A DNA stretch of 64,000 bases, taken from contig CM055108.1 in NCBI GenBank assembly GCA_029204225.1, forward strand, positions 25,613,803-25,677,802, in the 5' to 3' direction. The translations under genes and the position numbers were made by a program. The notes under the pieces are model-generated. The model made no database searches. It was not told the DNA's origin and saw nothing but the letters and a program-made list of their open reading frames with translations. Below, piece after piece: positions 33,541 to 45,529 of the stretch; position 1 is the first letter of the stretch, and every line of letters starts with the position of its first letter. This DNA comes from Diphasiastrum complanatum (lineage: Eukaryota > Streptophyta > Lycopodiopsida > Lycopodiales > Lycopodiaceae).

Positions 33541-33677
33541 GGTGTATGTAGATAGTGAATTAATATGATTGGAAACAATAATAGCAACTGCCTACACTAT
33601 ATCAAAACAACTGTTCTAATATTACATGCTCTAGATCTGCTTTTAGGAATCAGAGAATGAGCTTTGATATCAAGTTG

Positions 33678-33690
33678 GGCTCTGATATCA
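33678..33690 (-). other. Primer-binding site (third copia family)
   Basis: TGATATCAGAGCC on the minus strand follows the LTR end ...TTTTCAGCA. It is one base off the initiator-Met primer site. A second TGATATCAAAGC-like word follows at about 33675-33663. Confidence 0.65.
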
Positions 33691-34072
33691 TGCTGAAAAT
33701 CGGACAGCTCAGAGAGACTGAGATTTTGCGGTGTATACAAACTACATTTATCAGATTCGGGCAGATCAGGTCTGTCTTACTTGATCACAGCTTCGAAGCC
33801 GGTGGATATATGCAATTGATTCCATAGCCATGCACAGAATTATAGTGAATTAAATTTGAGCTTTGTGGAAGCGTTGAACGAAATGTAGTGATCAGAGCAA
33901 AAATAGAGTAGTGCTATCAGTCATATAAAATGATAAAGTCTACAAAACAATAAATCTGCAAGTATTTTCTTTCTAATCAGCTTGTGTGTGCTTGATAGCT
34001 TATGGTGACTGGTAGCATAACTACACTTCTGTTAGTTCTTGTTATGATCAGCTTACCCTTAGGGCACTATGT
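33691..34072 (-). mobile_element. 5' LTR of the third copia family, truncated
   Basis: The LTR end (CA-3' at 33691, minus strand) abuts the primer site. It can be followed to about 34072, where repeat copy A starts, so the beginning of the LTR is lost. No second copy of this LTR is present in the window. Confidence 0.5.
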
Positions 34073-35465
34073 TAAGGAACTTCACCAAGCTTAGAGCCAT
34101 GCTACACTATTGGATCAAATCATGCTCATATGAAATCAATACCCAAGAATCTACCAAATTAGAACTAGATGATGCATATCCAGTATGAATGATAAGAATA
34201 ACAAAGAAATATGAAAAAATAATGTTACACACCTAGTTAAACACAAAATTGCCTAGAGAAGCCATTTTATAGATGGGGGATCAAGAGTGAATATCTCAGC
34301 AAGCTATATTGAGAGTGGGGTTTAGGACCACTACAACCAGCTAATTTCACCATCAAGATTTGTCATATCCTTCACAATCATAAAATTACCTGATACACCT
34401 AAATCATATTGCTTCTTATTAGAAAGACCATGGCTAAATATCGCCAAGCTTAGGCATGACTAAAAGCCTAAAAAATTACATATGAAAATTGCAAAAGTGT
34501 TCTGAAATTAGATTCCAATAATTGGGATATAAAGCATACCTTTTGAAAAAAACGACCATCATCCTCAACTCATCACCAACTTAAAAGATTTCCTTTCAAC
34601 ATTAGACGATAAATTAATAGAAGATATGTCAATTGACTCTTATGATAAAGATGAGCCTTCAAATTCATTAGCTGAAAAAGAGAGCATTCATAAAATGTCA
34701 AATTTTGAATTGAGAGACATTAGTGAAAATTCTTTGCATTATGTACTCTAAAAACATATATCTATACATATTTTGGGCCTTCTTGTACTTTTATGGAGTT
34801 TAGCTCCTCAAAGATAATGTGTTGTCTTCAAGTGTTATGCTATGATGGTTAAATGAGATTTGTAAGAATTTTTTTTTGTCATTATCCATTGTCAAAATAC
34901 ATTTGTGTAAATCATGAGAAGATTAACTCATGAAAAGCATGATTTTAAGCTTAAAATAAGTAACTCAAAAACTACCAAAAAAGGTTACTCTTTTTAGTTC
35001 AAAGCTCCAAAATATTGTTATTACATTTTTATTGAAAGATTTCCGACTATCTTATGACACAATAGAAAACCAAGGCACAATGTTCTCAATTTTGAAGTGA
35101 TTTCTAATTAATTAGATTAGACATCGCCTAACAATTCACTTGTACTCATGTGTGAAATATAAATGCATCATAGATAAATGAGGTGTAAATACACAAAATG
35201 TGTTGTAAAACATTGGCAACTATTCTTATATATTAAAGCATGAGCCCTCAAATTAAACTAGGAAACTCCTGGCATGGCCACATAGATAAAATACTAAAAC
35301 CTTGTAGAAATCAAGTTAATTGCCAAAATAGTAAAAAATGCAAGTTAGCTTAGACTTTACAAATTAGAAAAATGGCCAATAAGGAAATGCCACATTAGCT
35401 TACATGGGCCCATGTATATAAAGCCCTCATACCTTATTGAGAAATAGAGAATATATTCTCTTCAC
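34073..35465 (+). repeat. Unknown 1.4-kb repeat, copy A
   Basis: This copy aligns along its length with 46521-47952 (copy B), with roughly 80-85% identity by eye and several gaps. Both begin TTAAGGAAC(T)(T/C)CACCAAGCTTAGAGCC and end around a TATATAAAGC box followed by GAAATAGAGA(A/G)T and ATTCTCT. Copy B retains a short reading frame (47057-47386); here that frame is shifted. No terminal inverted repeat or TG...CA ends were found. It might be a long LTR, since the TATA-like box sits near its 3' end, or a non-autonomous element. Confidence 0.65.
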
Positions 35466-36857
35466 AAAGCAAGACTGAAGCTCTTTAAAGCCTTTATTCA
35501 TAATCCAACAAGGTAAAGTACAGCTGAAAAGTAAAATACAGTACTAGAAAGCAACATAAAGCATAACCACTTTTAAGACGTCCAGCTGATACCTGCCACC
35601 ATCCCACAGAACAAAACCGCTCAAGTTAGTTCAGTGAGGAAGACAGGTGTCATAGCTGAATGACAGTTGTTATTCATGTCCAAAAGAGGTTATACTATTT
35701 AACAGCTTTAAATAGCATTTTAAAACATAGTCCAGTCTTCCCATACACATGATATTTTAGCGATAGGCCAAGCCGTTATATCACCATATCATGGCGAGTG
35801 CCATACTGATCAGCTTACGGTCAATTGGTTCGTATCAGTTCGTTTTAGTCAAAAAAATTATATGAAAAGTTTAAACCGTTTTGAGTTTTACTTAGCCAAA
35901 AGACCTGGTGTGAACACATGTGCTAGTATCAGAGCAAATCCATGCTATACTGACCCAAGTGACCCTTACATGGTAAGGTATGTCACGCACTGCTGTCCAT
36001 ACCCCTGAGCATATCCTTGCTTTCCAGATGTATCTCACCAAGAGTCTAAAGTAACGCTGACAGGAGTAAGGTAACCTGTTACCATGAGTGTTATATCTAA
36101 ATAACATCCACGGTATTAGGATACTGTGTAGGAAAGATGTGATTAATACTTAGTAAGAGACTACCAATGTTTATACTAGGTATTAGGGCAGATCTGTGCC
36201 ATTCTAATCCTAAGTATAAACCACGATTCTTACGCATATCCATGCTATCTAAGATCATATTATTGGTGTCCTTACTGTTAAATTTAGTGACCAAATCTTA
36301 TTTCAAGGCACTTTAGTTTGATTTAAATGTGGTCTTATGTTGTTTCTTTTTTTCAAAAAAGGGACAAAAGAAAAAGTGAACTTGTGTAGAATAGTGGTAT
36401 ACCATAAACTATATGGAACCAAAACTACCATGATTACCAAAGTTGCAAAGAGTTTGTTTAAACTTGAAAAGCATACCTGAATGGTTGTAGACATAGCTTC
36501 TTGAGAGGAGCCATAGCAGTTTTTAAGCGAAGAAGTTCTTTCTCTTTTAGATCATAGAGAAGCCAAGAGACACATTTATTTAGCATATTGCTACGGAGAG
36601 TTATATAGAAAGCATTTACAAGACATCTTTTGACTACGCTAGTTAACTTGCATTGCAGAGATCCAGTTGGTTGCATACCTTGCGATAACGATTAGTAGGT
36701 TCAGGAATGAACCAAGTAGTATTCTGAAGAGGCCGGAGCAATATAATGAAACTATAGCATGAGATATCATTAGTTTCGTATTGTGAGTTCAAAAGATCTA
36801 AAAACACTTTTAAAGAGAGCACATTTGTCAAAAATATGCTTAAAAGTGTCCATCCTT
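35466..36857. other. No gene recognised
   Basis: This AT-rich stretch has no recognised coding motif on either strand. The short ORFs here (63-103 codons) have no family features. Confidence 0.4.
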
Positions 36858-37362
36858 CCATCGCTAGTTGGAGGAGAATGTTGATGTGAAAAAGTATGTG
36901 AACAGATAGCATAAATTTATGGTCCATCACTGGACAACCACCAGTGATCTTCAAGTATTAGTACATGAAGAGCAGATGACCCTCCTGTCCATCGCTGGAC
37001 AGCAAGGCACGTATGTGCATAACGGTGAGTACGTGCAAGACCAATCATGCCTAAACTATCCATTGCTGGGTAGAACATAAGCATATACATTATCAACCAT
37101 AAATTAGGCAATAGACAACGCCCTGTCCATCGCTGCCTATTCACAAAAAGTGTGAACCAAGTGTGAATACATGAGGCAGCCCTCCATCATTGTCTTCTAA
37201 GTAGCATAGAGCAAGTTCTTGCTCAGAATGATGGTTATTATATCATTGTTATCACTTGAAATATTAGAGGATTATCACATAAACCAAACTATCCATCGCT
37301 ATCTATTGAGGCAGAATGGATGGTTTCAATTATCAAAAAGTATTGTTGCTATCCATCGCTGG
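36858..37362. repeat. Eight copies of a CCATCGCTGGACA-like motif at about 65-bp spacing
   Basis: The motif core CCAT(C/T)(G/A)(C/T)TG or a close variant begins at about 36858, 36924, 36989, 37060, 37127, 37184, 37293 and 37353. Intervals are 66, 65, 71, 67, 57, 109 and 60 bases, so a period near 65 with one skipped unit. The copy at 36985 is a perfect palindrome with a 4-base loop (CTGTCCA, TCGC, TGGACAG), and the copy at 36926 has ATCACTGG facing CCAGTGAT. Sequence between copies is only loosely conserved. Confidence 0.7.
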
Positions 37363-38061
<699 letters not shown>

Positions 38062-38094
38062 ACCAATCAACCCGCAATTAGTGAATCCCTTCGA

Positions 38095-38131
38095 GGGCAG
38101 TTAGCTCCCTGTAAGGGATAGCTAATTGCCC
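38095..38131. other. Near-perfect hairpin next to the GA tract
   Basis: GGGCAGTTAGCT pairs with AGCTAATTGCCC (one mismatch), and inside it CCCT pairs with AGGG around GTA, with two unpaired bases. This gives a stem of about 15-16 pairs starting 37 bases after the GA tract. No TIR-type element or terminator role can be assigned. Confidence 0.6.
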
Positions 38132-38279
38132 ACCAGAAGAACATCAATGTCATGTGGTAACGTGTATGATAAACCAAGAAACGATTGTTTCTTATTCCAT
38201 GACCAATTGAAAATTTCACGTGAGTGATTCCATTTAAAGTGCATAAACTCATGTCTGGAATATTTAAAGGCATATTTTA

Positions 38280-41200
38280 TTGTCTTTTTCATATCGAAAT
38301 CTTCTAAGATCTTCTGGGTATGTTTGGACTGATGAAGGTACAATTTACCTTTCTCATACTTCACCTCAGCAATAATTTCTTCACTTTTGCAGAGTATCAG
38401 AGTGTCGTCCACATATACAGCTACAATGATGATCTTCCCATCTATAGTTCTTACATAAACATTGGAATCAACTATTAGTGGCTTGAATCCTAAGGATTTC
38501 AGGGCTTGATCTTTCTTCTTATACCATTGTCGCATTGATTGCTTCAGACCGTAGATACTCCTGTGCATTTTGCATGCATAAGTAGGAAGTGAATTCGAAA
38601 TATAGCATGGAGGGTGATCTATGTAAACTTCTTCGTCTAGCTCACCATGCAAGAACGCTGCCTTTTTGTCCACGATGTGAATCCTAAGATCATAAGTAGC
38701 TGCATATGCAAATAGTAGATGGGACGAATGTTTCACAACAGGAGAGAAGGTCTCATCATAGTCAATACCATATATCTGAGAAAACCCCTTTTCTACAAGT
38801 CTGGCTTTATACTTTGAAATATCTCCATTTGGTCCATACTTTAGCTTGTATATCCACTTGCATTGTATAGTCTTTTGCTTATCTGGTAATGGCTGCAATG
38901 TCCATACCTCATTCTTCCTCATGGATTCCATCTCCTCATTTATGGCTTGGATCCATTTGTCCTTCTCTGGACATTCAATTGCTTCCTCGAATGTTTGCGG
39001 GTCTCCACTGAATCCACAAAACTCTTCTGACATAGAAGCTGCGCTATTTGGCACAAATCTTGCTGGCGCTCTTCGTTCTCTTGTCGACCTTCTAGGAGAT
39101 CCTTCTGGTACTGTAATGCTCTTGACTTTATCTAATCTGCTAGGTCCTGAACCATTTCGGTTTACAACAGGTGCTAATATGGTAGTATGCTAGCATGCAA
39201 ATCTTTCTTCGTCTGATTCGTCGCTCGAATGAGGTGCAATTCGAACATCTTCTTCTAGGTGTTCATCCTCTTCTCCATCTATCACAGTTGGTAGATCATA
39301 CTATTGTCTTCCAAGGACTTCATAACTGACAGGATCATTGTTGGCCATTGTTCTGTTCTCATCGAATTTGACGTCTCTAACTGTCTTCACTGTGTTTGTC
39401 TCTAGTATATAGACTCCGAAGTATGACGAATGATTGTCATATCCTACAAGATATCCTTGTTATGCTTTCTCATCAAGCTTCTTTCAAAGCTTGCCAGGGA
39501 CATGTGCATATGATGCACAACCAAAGATTCGAATATGAGTCAGATTGGGTTTTCTACCCCACCATAATTCGTGTGGTGTTGTGTGAGGAACACCGGATTT
39601 TCCTGTCCTGTGCTGAATGTAAGCAGCTGTAGGTACTACTTCAGCCCACAACACTCTTGGAGCCTTCGAATAGGCCATCATGCACCTAGCAACTTCCATA
39701 AGAGTCATGTTCTTTCTTTCTGCGACACCGTTGTGCTGTGGTGTATAAGATGCAGTTATTCAATGAATGATTCCACGATCATTGCAGAAATCAGTGAATC
39801 GGTTTGAGATGTATTCTCCACCCCAATTTGTTCTGATCTGCTTCACCTTACTTCTTTGCATCTTTCTGTCCAATTCACATACTCTGTGAATTTGTCAAAT
39901 GCTTTTGATTTATTGTGAATGAAGTAGACTCTGGCAAACTTACTGTAATCATCATTAAAGGTGATATAATATTTCAAGCCTCCTACTGAGATCACGTTGA
40001 AAGGTCGACAAATGTTTGAATGTATTAGCTCTAGAATCTTTGTCGTTCTGACAAAAGGAGTATGTGACATCTTGCCTTTTATACATGCATCACAGGTCAT
40101 TGAACTGGTTGCATTTGAGATGCTCACCCCTATGATTGCTCTATGATGGCTTGCTTGATATAGTGCCATTGAATTCATATGGCATGGTCTCCTATGCCAT
40201 AGAATATCTGACAAATTATCATGGGTCTGATGCACTTGATCTGTAGGTAGGCATACCTTCAAGTGATACATGTTGCCTTTTCTTCTAGCTTGAGTGATTA
40301 GTGTACTGGTGCTTGCATCAACAACATTGCATGCTTCGTCTGAGAACGTTACATGCATCTCTACATCAGCTATTCTTGCCACTGATATCAAGTCTTGCTG
40401 CAGTGTAGGCACAAACAAAACATCTTTGAGTCGTCTGTCTCTGTCGTTGTGTTGAGCCATAGAGAACCAATACCATTTACTTGATGCTTAGATCCATCTA
40501 CAAGAATGATAAATCTTGATGGCTCTGCACTTCGAAAATCAGACATGATCCGTCTTGATGTAACGAAGTGGGAGGTAGCTCCTGAATCAAGGATTACCTT
40601 CTGTGTGTCAGGTGTTGATACTGCACACATGTCTGCACAGATATAGGCAGTGAAATTTTCATGATTTGTTCTTTCTTTGCCCATCTTTGAGCTCTCGGGC
40701 TCCTCGACGTAAGACGAACTATTATTGTTCTCCTGTCTGCTTTGAGCTTGTTTGTTTCTTTGGTTCTGGCGGCAATCCATGGCTGCATGACCCTTCTTAT
40801 GACAGTGGATACACTCAATTTTTGGATTTAGCCAACATGAATCAATGGTATGTCCTTCACGTTTGCATCTCACGCATGTCTTCTTGTCTCTCCTCTGTTT
40901 TTTCGGCTTTCCTTTGTTCTTCCATTTGTCTTTGTTGGATCTTTCTGATTGCTGATCTTGATCCTGCTTTTGATCTGACTCCCTCTTAGGCTTGAATTGT
41001 TTCTTTGTCTTCTCCTTGTTGTTGTAGAGTGCTTGGTCAGAAGTATTCTTGTGATCAAGGTGCTCTCGAGCTTTGACTTCTTCTCAGATCTCGACAACTG
41101 CCTTTTCGAGTGACATAGTAGGATCCTTTGCTAGCAGTGTTTTGGTTGTCTGGAAGGATCTTGATAAAGCTCTTAACAAGATAGATAAGCTGCTTCTCTG

Positions 41201-41663
41201 TTGATACTGCATTTTTTGCTCCAGAATTTTGTAATGACAGGAATAGGTCCTTCATCTTCCTGATAAAAGGAAGTGAGGTCTTTGCCATCCCATTACAGAT
41301 TTGTCAGCTGATCTTCAAGTAGCATGATCTGACTGCGTGATTTCATCTGAAATCTTGTAAAGTATCCCACATCTCTTTTGCTTTAGAGAGTGTAGCTAGG
41401 TCAAGATTCAGGCTATCCTCGATGAATGATGATAACACGACTACTGCCTTGTCATTCCTCTCTCTCCATTCATGTAGCTCCTTGCCTGTTGTTGTAGGCA
41501 TCTCCTTGGTGCCATCTACCCAGAGAAATAATCCTTCTCCCTTTAGTATAAGTGAGGTCTTAACTTTCGATGCTAGGAAGTTAGATCTTGATGCGTCGAG
41601 AATTGTATAGATCTTTGATTGTATACTTCTTATTGAAGCCATTCTTGTGAGTTGTGTTCTCAC
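38280..41663 (-). pseudogene. Copia family B gag-pol, nearly complete to RT
   Basis: From 41663 down: gag (MASIRSIQSKIYTILDAS at about 41642; LILKGEGLFLWVDGTKEMP); knuckles CKREGHTIDSC and an intact CIHCHKKGHAAMDC (about 40830-40770); protease with VILDSGATSHFVTSRR (about 40590); GAG-pre-integrase 40460-40150; integrase with HSNICRPF (first Asp changed to Asn), ITFNDDYSKF and, after a slip near 39840, HNGVAERK with catalytic Glu (about 39725) and MMAYSKAPRVLWAEVV; the long linker with an RRSTRERRAPARF block; then RT in one open frame 39054-38122 with KWIYKLKYGPNGDISKYKAR, YGLKQSMRQWYKK and the catalytic YVDD (about 38405). A deletion joins EEIIAEVK to YEKGKLYLHQSKHTQK, and after the KILEDFDMKK block (about 38290) similarity ends, so RNase H is missing. 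Confidence 0.88.
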
Positions 41664-41740
41664 TTGTTAATGGTTTTTTGTCTTGAATGCTTAGCATCCT
41701 GGATCTGGTAGCTTTGTGGCTATGTCAGTATACTATGACA

Positions 41741-41753
41741 GACTTTGATACCA
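41741..41753 (-). other. Primer-binding site (family B copia, minus strand)
   Basis: TGGTATCAAAGTC on the minus strand lies one base after the LTR end GCATCA, equivalent to 7553 in the plus-strand copy. It has one change from TGGTATCAGAGC. Confidence 0.75.
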
Positions 41754-41754
41754 C

Positions 41755-42275
41755 TGATGCAAAAGGATCACGAAGCAAAACGAAATGCAAAGCGAAAACC
41801 AATTGCGAACAAAATCAATTCAGATGGAGTTCGAAGATGATTGCTGGTCACTCCTGCTATAGCATTCCTACAATCCTCCAGAATGTAGACAGACACTACT
41901 GACCTACGTTACAGATTAATACAACATTCAACAAGATTGAATCGATATGCGAAATTGATAAAACAAGTAAATGAGATACACAAATAATAGCAGACAACAA
42001 TCCATTTGAGATCAGATAAAATTTAGAATGATATGTGCATAATAACTACAACATCATCTATTGATCCTCTTGATTTTGAGCACTGTGTGACAGACCCACA
42101 CAGCGCATTGACATGAGAGAAAATGATGTTCTCCCACGAACAATGTCTCGCTTACTAGCAGACTTCTTGGATCTCTGTGAATCCTGCGTACAAAAAAAAT
42201 TGTCTAGCTCACAGATGAACTTGTATTTTGTGTTTTTCGTCTATCTATATGTATTTGATGCATCTAGCAAAATGT
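41755..42275 (-). mobile_element. 5' LTR of copia family B, first part missing
   Basis: The LTR end is at 41755. Similarity to 55081-55600 and 7030-7551 (revcomp) extends to about 42275 (CACTCCTGCTATAGCATTCCTACAATCCTCCAGAATGTAGAC block, and GCGCATTGACATGAGAGAAAATG block), after which unrelated sequence follows. About half of the ~1-kb LTR is present. Confidence 0.75.
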
Positions 42276-43262
42276 ATATATTTCACGAACTTTTTCGTGT
42301 CGCTTCAAGTAACAATCCTTGGATGCTCTTTATGTTCCGTCAATGTCAATCTTTGTGAGATGGGTGAAGACATCTACTTGGCAACAAATTCGCCAATATC
42401 TCTTGACCAATGCTTTTCTCAATGGAGTTTTTAATCCTATGCAATAATATGTTGACCATACCTTTCCACAAGCAGCACAAGTTGCTAGAATAGAACTATG
42501 ATAATTACAGACAGTCAACATAGTAAACGTGTGGCATACTTAATGAGATCAAAGTTTGGAATACTATTAAAGAGTGCAAAGAGTTGCTAAGGGTAGTGGA
42601 TTAGATAAATGACTAATTGCTTCTTACTTCTTGCTCTCTCTGCAATGCCAAATGCATTCTAAACCCACTTTGAGAAATGGAAATATCATTTCATCCTAGA
42701 AATTAGACCTAAAACCAGGACTCTTGTGTGCACAATCAATGAGAGATTGACACATAGCGCATGCATAATCTATTGAAATGTCCATCTCTATGAGCCAACC
42801 TCACATTGGCTGTCCACAAACTTATTCTATGCATATTCTACTATTTAACAAAACTGTACCCAAAAAAGAAAAATTTCTTGCACCCGATATAACATGATTC
42901 CCCTCATGCCTTCCGCCCTGTATTGCGACACTCACCGTCAACCCTAGGACCCTTGGGGAGGGGGCGGGAGGAGGAGGGTTCCACCCCCCGTAACAACGGT
43001 CTACAAGTTTTTTCGATGTGTATTTGGAAGATGCCTTGAATGACATAATACTACAACTGAAAATATTACTATAAAATGCATGGAGCAATAAATACTTTAC
43101 AATCTTGTAAAGTACTATTATTATTTTTAGAAATTCACATAAAAACCTTACAAGTTGTAAGGTCTTGTTATTAGTTTTAGAAAGTTACATAATGTAGTCA
43201 TCACTACTTTTGGAAAAGCATAAATCTCAAACTCACTATTTTTTAGGAAGCTGCATAAGAGT
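42276..43262. other. No gene recognised
   Basis: Mostly AT-rich, with one GC-rich patch at 42895-42995 (GGGGAGGGGGCGGGAGGAGGAGGG). No coding motif was seen on either strand. Confidence 0.4.
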
Positions 43263-43370
43263 ACATCACTATAAAATTGGGAACCCAAATCTCAAATTTA
43301 TTATTTTAGGAAAGGCACATCACTATAAAATCGGGAACCCAAATCTCAAATTTATTATTTTAGAAAAGGT
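43263..43370. repeat. 54-bp tandem duplication
   Basis: ACATCACTATAAAATTGGGA... at 43263-43316 is repeated at 43317-43370 with about three differences. It lies in AT-rich sequence that also holds two loosely similar 60-base units upstream (AAAACCTTACAAGTTGTAAG zone, 43090-43200). Confidence 0.85.
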
Positions 43371-43724
43371 GAACTCAAATTTTCTAAAATTAAAAAGCTT
43401 TATTATAAAAAAAAAAATTAAAAAAAAAAAACCTTTTGGTTCCTTCCTCTACACCTAAAATATCTCCGAAACATTTCTTAGCCGCCTAGAAACTAACATG
43501 ACAATCAAACCAAAAGAAAGAACCCATGTCTCCATTCTTCAAGACAACAATGTTGCACAAGAAGTTTATTGTTTTACACTTATGATGAGTGCATCTGCCA
43601 CAATCCTCCTCATTACCACCTTCGTAAGATGTCTTGTGCTTGAATTTTGGAGTAAAGATTGTCATTCTAGAGGCAAACATTAGCACCCAACAACAAGCAC
43701 AGGGATCGCAGCTCCTTGAATGAG

Positions 43725-43730
43725 TTTATT
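43725..43730 (-). other. Candidate polyadenylation signal of the kelch gene
   Basis: AATAAA on the minus strand, 152 bases after the stop codon. The distance is plausible for a plant 3' UTR; no other support. Confidence 0.4.
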
Positions 43731-43881
43731 GCACAAGATATTTCAGACAAGAGATGCATTCAGGCTCATAACAATTTTATACTAGCCAATCAAACCGGTT
43801 GGAGTTGTGATCTGGCTAGCTCTCACTGAAATTGTCTTTCCTGCTGTTATGAAATCAAGGACAGATATGGGTAGCAGCTGG

Positions 43882-44985
43882 TCATGATGCCTCACATGTG
43901 AATGCAAACATGTTTGGCACGCCACACATAGTTCGCCAAACGGGACTGCCAAACCTTCGCTTGAAAAAAAATTTGAAGCTCAACACGCACTTTGGAGCCC
44001 AATACCAGGACTGCAGTGACAAATCATAGATCAGTAGTTCATTAATCCTTTGGTTTGATGTCTTGGGCAAGCTTGTAAAATACAGAAGATCGCCTTGGCC
44101 AACAATGTGCATCGCCGTCAAATCCTCCCTCTTCTGGAAATCCTGAAGTAGTGCTGGGGGCATCCTTGCCACTTCCTCCCAATTTTGGGTTTCCAAGATC
44201 AACTTCCATATGTGAAGCGTTGATTCTTCTGTCCCTGTTACCTCCACTTTGCTAATTGTTCCGACCATAAGTAATTCACCTCTACGCTCAAACAGGTAAG
44301 AACTTTTTATGGAAGCGCTCATGTAGGCAGCTGGATCCAGCCAAATGTTGCGAATGGGATCATAGCTCACCAGCCTGTTTGGATTTTTGGCCAGGCAATA
44401 AAGAATTCCTCTGCAAACAGGACGTGAAATGCTGAACTCAATCTGAGATGGCACCTGCACACTTGTGCTGGTCCAAGAATCGGTGAGGGAGTCATAAATC
44501 TCCATTTTGCTGTAGTATCCTTCCAGAAGGAGCTTGAATCCATTGGTGGTGCGGTCAATGACGAGAGCCTGAAACAGATCAGGCGCATCATCACACATAT
44601 TGGAGATCTGAAACGCATCCGCGGGTCGCAAACAGAATCCGCCAGGGCCGGGAGGGAGCAGCTTCGTCTCACCGCTCACAGGATTGCAAACCCACAGCTG
44701 ATGGGCATCAAGGAAAGCAGAAGAGTTGATTTTTTTGGCAAAGCACAAGAGGGTGGGAGCTGATGCAATGAAAACCGTGATGTTCCTCCAGCTGCCGCCC
44801 AGGCCGACCGGCAGGCGCTCCCAATTGCCAGATTCTGGATCGTAACAGCAACACCAATGCTTCTTCCAAGGAGCTCTGCTGCTGGCTGCTACGAAAACAA
44901 ACAGAGGCCTCTTCTTTCTGCTGCTGCTTCTTGTGCTGTCAGAAGAAGCCAGCGTTAGCTTCCTTTGTGGATCGTCGCGCTCCAT
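43882..44985 (-). CDS. Kelch-type protein of the plant F-box/kelch family, without a visible F-box
   Basis: This is an intact single-exon frame of 367 codons, the only uninterrupted non-transposon gene seen. Kelch-like blocks occur in order: CCCYDPESGNWERLPVG (residues 45-61), WVCNPVSGETKLLPPGPGG (about 98-116), EIYDSLTDSWTSTSVQVPS (about 162-180), VSYDPIRNIWLDP (about 210-222), a LHIWKLILETQNWEEVARMP block (about 258-277) and LLIYDLSLQSWYWAPKC (about 319-335). MHIVGQGDLLYFTS (about 293) is the QGDL strand typical of plant F-box/kelch proteins such as the At5g15710 type, which act in SCF ubiquitin ligases. Those proteins have an F-box in the first ~50 residues; here the N-terminus is a short basic Ser-rich stretch. 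An in-frame stop upstream makes ATG 44985 the first possible Met. It may have an unseen upstream exon, be an F-box-less paralogue, or be a 5'-truncated copy. Confidence 0.8.
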   Translation of the reverse strand: MERDDPQRKLTLASSDSTRSSSRKKRPLFVFVAASSRAPWKKHWCCCYDPESGNWERLPVGLGGSWRNITVFIASAPTLLCFAKKINSSAFLDAHQLWVCNPVSGETKLLPPGPGGFCLRPADAFQISNMCDDAPDLFQALVIDRTTNGFKLLLEGYYSKMEIYDSLTDSWTSTSVQVPSQIEFSISRPVCRGILYCLAKNPNRLVSYDPIRNIWLDPAAYMSASIKSSYLFERRGELLMVGTISKVEVTGTEESTLHIWKLILETQNWEEVARMPPALLQDFQKREDLTAMHIVGQGDLLYFTSLPKTSNQRINELLIYDLSLQSWYWAPKCVLSFKFFFKRRFGSPVWRTMCGVPNMFAFTCEAS

Positions 44986-45065
44986 CTCCTCCTCCTCCTC
45001 CTCCTCCTCCTCTTTTTCTTCTTATTCTTCTTCTTCTTCTTTCTCTTCGTCGTCTTCTTCTTCAT
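44955..45065 (-). promoter_or_regulatory. Purine-rich leader with an upstream ORF overlapping the kelch start
   Basis: Upstream of the kelch ATG is an 80-base almost pure purine tract (GAAGAA then GAGGAG repeats). An ATG at 45065 opens a 36-codon frame of Lys/Arg-rich residues in a different frame, which runs over the kelch ATG and stops at 44955. If the transcript begins upstream of 45065, this uORF would lower translation of the main frame. The transcript start is not known. Confidence 0.4.
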
Positions 45066-45529
45066 CAACCAATAAATACAAAGTTATTCCTCCGCAGCCA
45101 TACGTCGCCCAGGCAAAAAATTACAAATCAAGGAGAGAGAGAAAGGGGAGAGATTCTAACCCAATAGGCAGCTGCCATGAGTAACTTTTGATAGTCTATG
45201 ACTTTCATTGCCACGTGTACAATTGGCACAATTTTTGGCCCTACTAACTTATGGCCTTGGTCCCACGTGGGGTGGTGAAGAAATCACAATAGAACCTTAC
45301 TGCAAGGGTATTCACTCATAACTTATTATGGAAGTTGTCGTACATTCTATTCTCAAAAAAATGTAGGCAAGGTTTTATCAAAGGTGCCGAGCCTAAAATT
45401 TATTGGAAAGTCGAATCGGGCAGAATGTCCTCTTCCCGACGCATTCCATTGCGTAATGGGTGTCGGGCTCTGCGGAATAATCCTTCTTCTAACGTATGAC
45501 TACGCCTATCAAAAACAAACAAAGCTATC
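45066..45529. other. No further gene recognised upstream of the kelch gene
   Basis: This should contain the kelch promoter (minus strand). No clear TATA box, and no F-box-coding exon, was found up to 45400. Confidence 0.4.

Noticed and set aside
36858-37362. CRISPR array (regularly spaced short repeat)
   Set aside because: The motif is only 10-13 bases and variable, spacing is uneven, and the context is a plant genome without cas genes.
43498-43683. 61-codon ORF near the kelch gene
   Set aside because: No domain; lies on the opposite strand in the downstream region and is mirrored by an equally long frame on the other strand.
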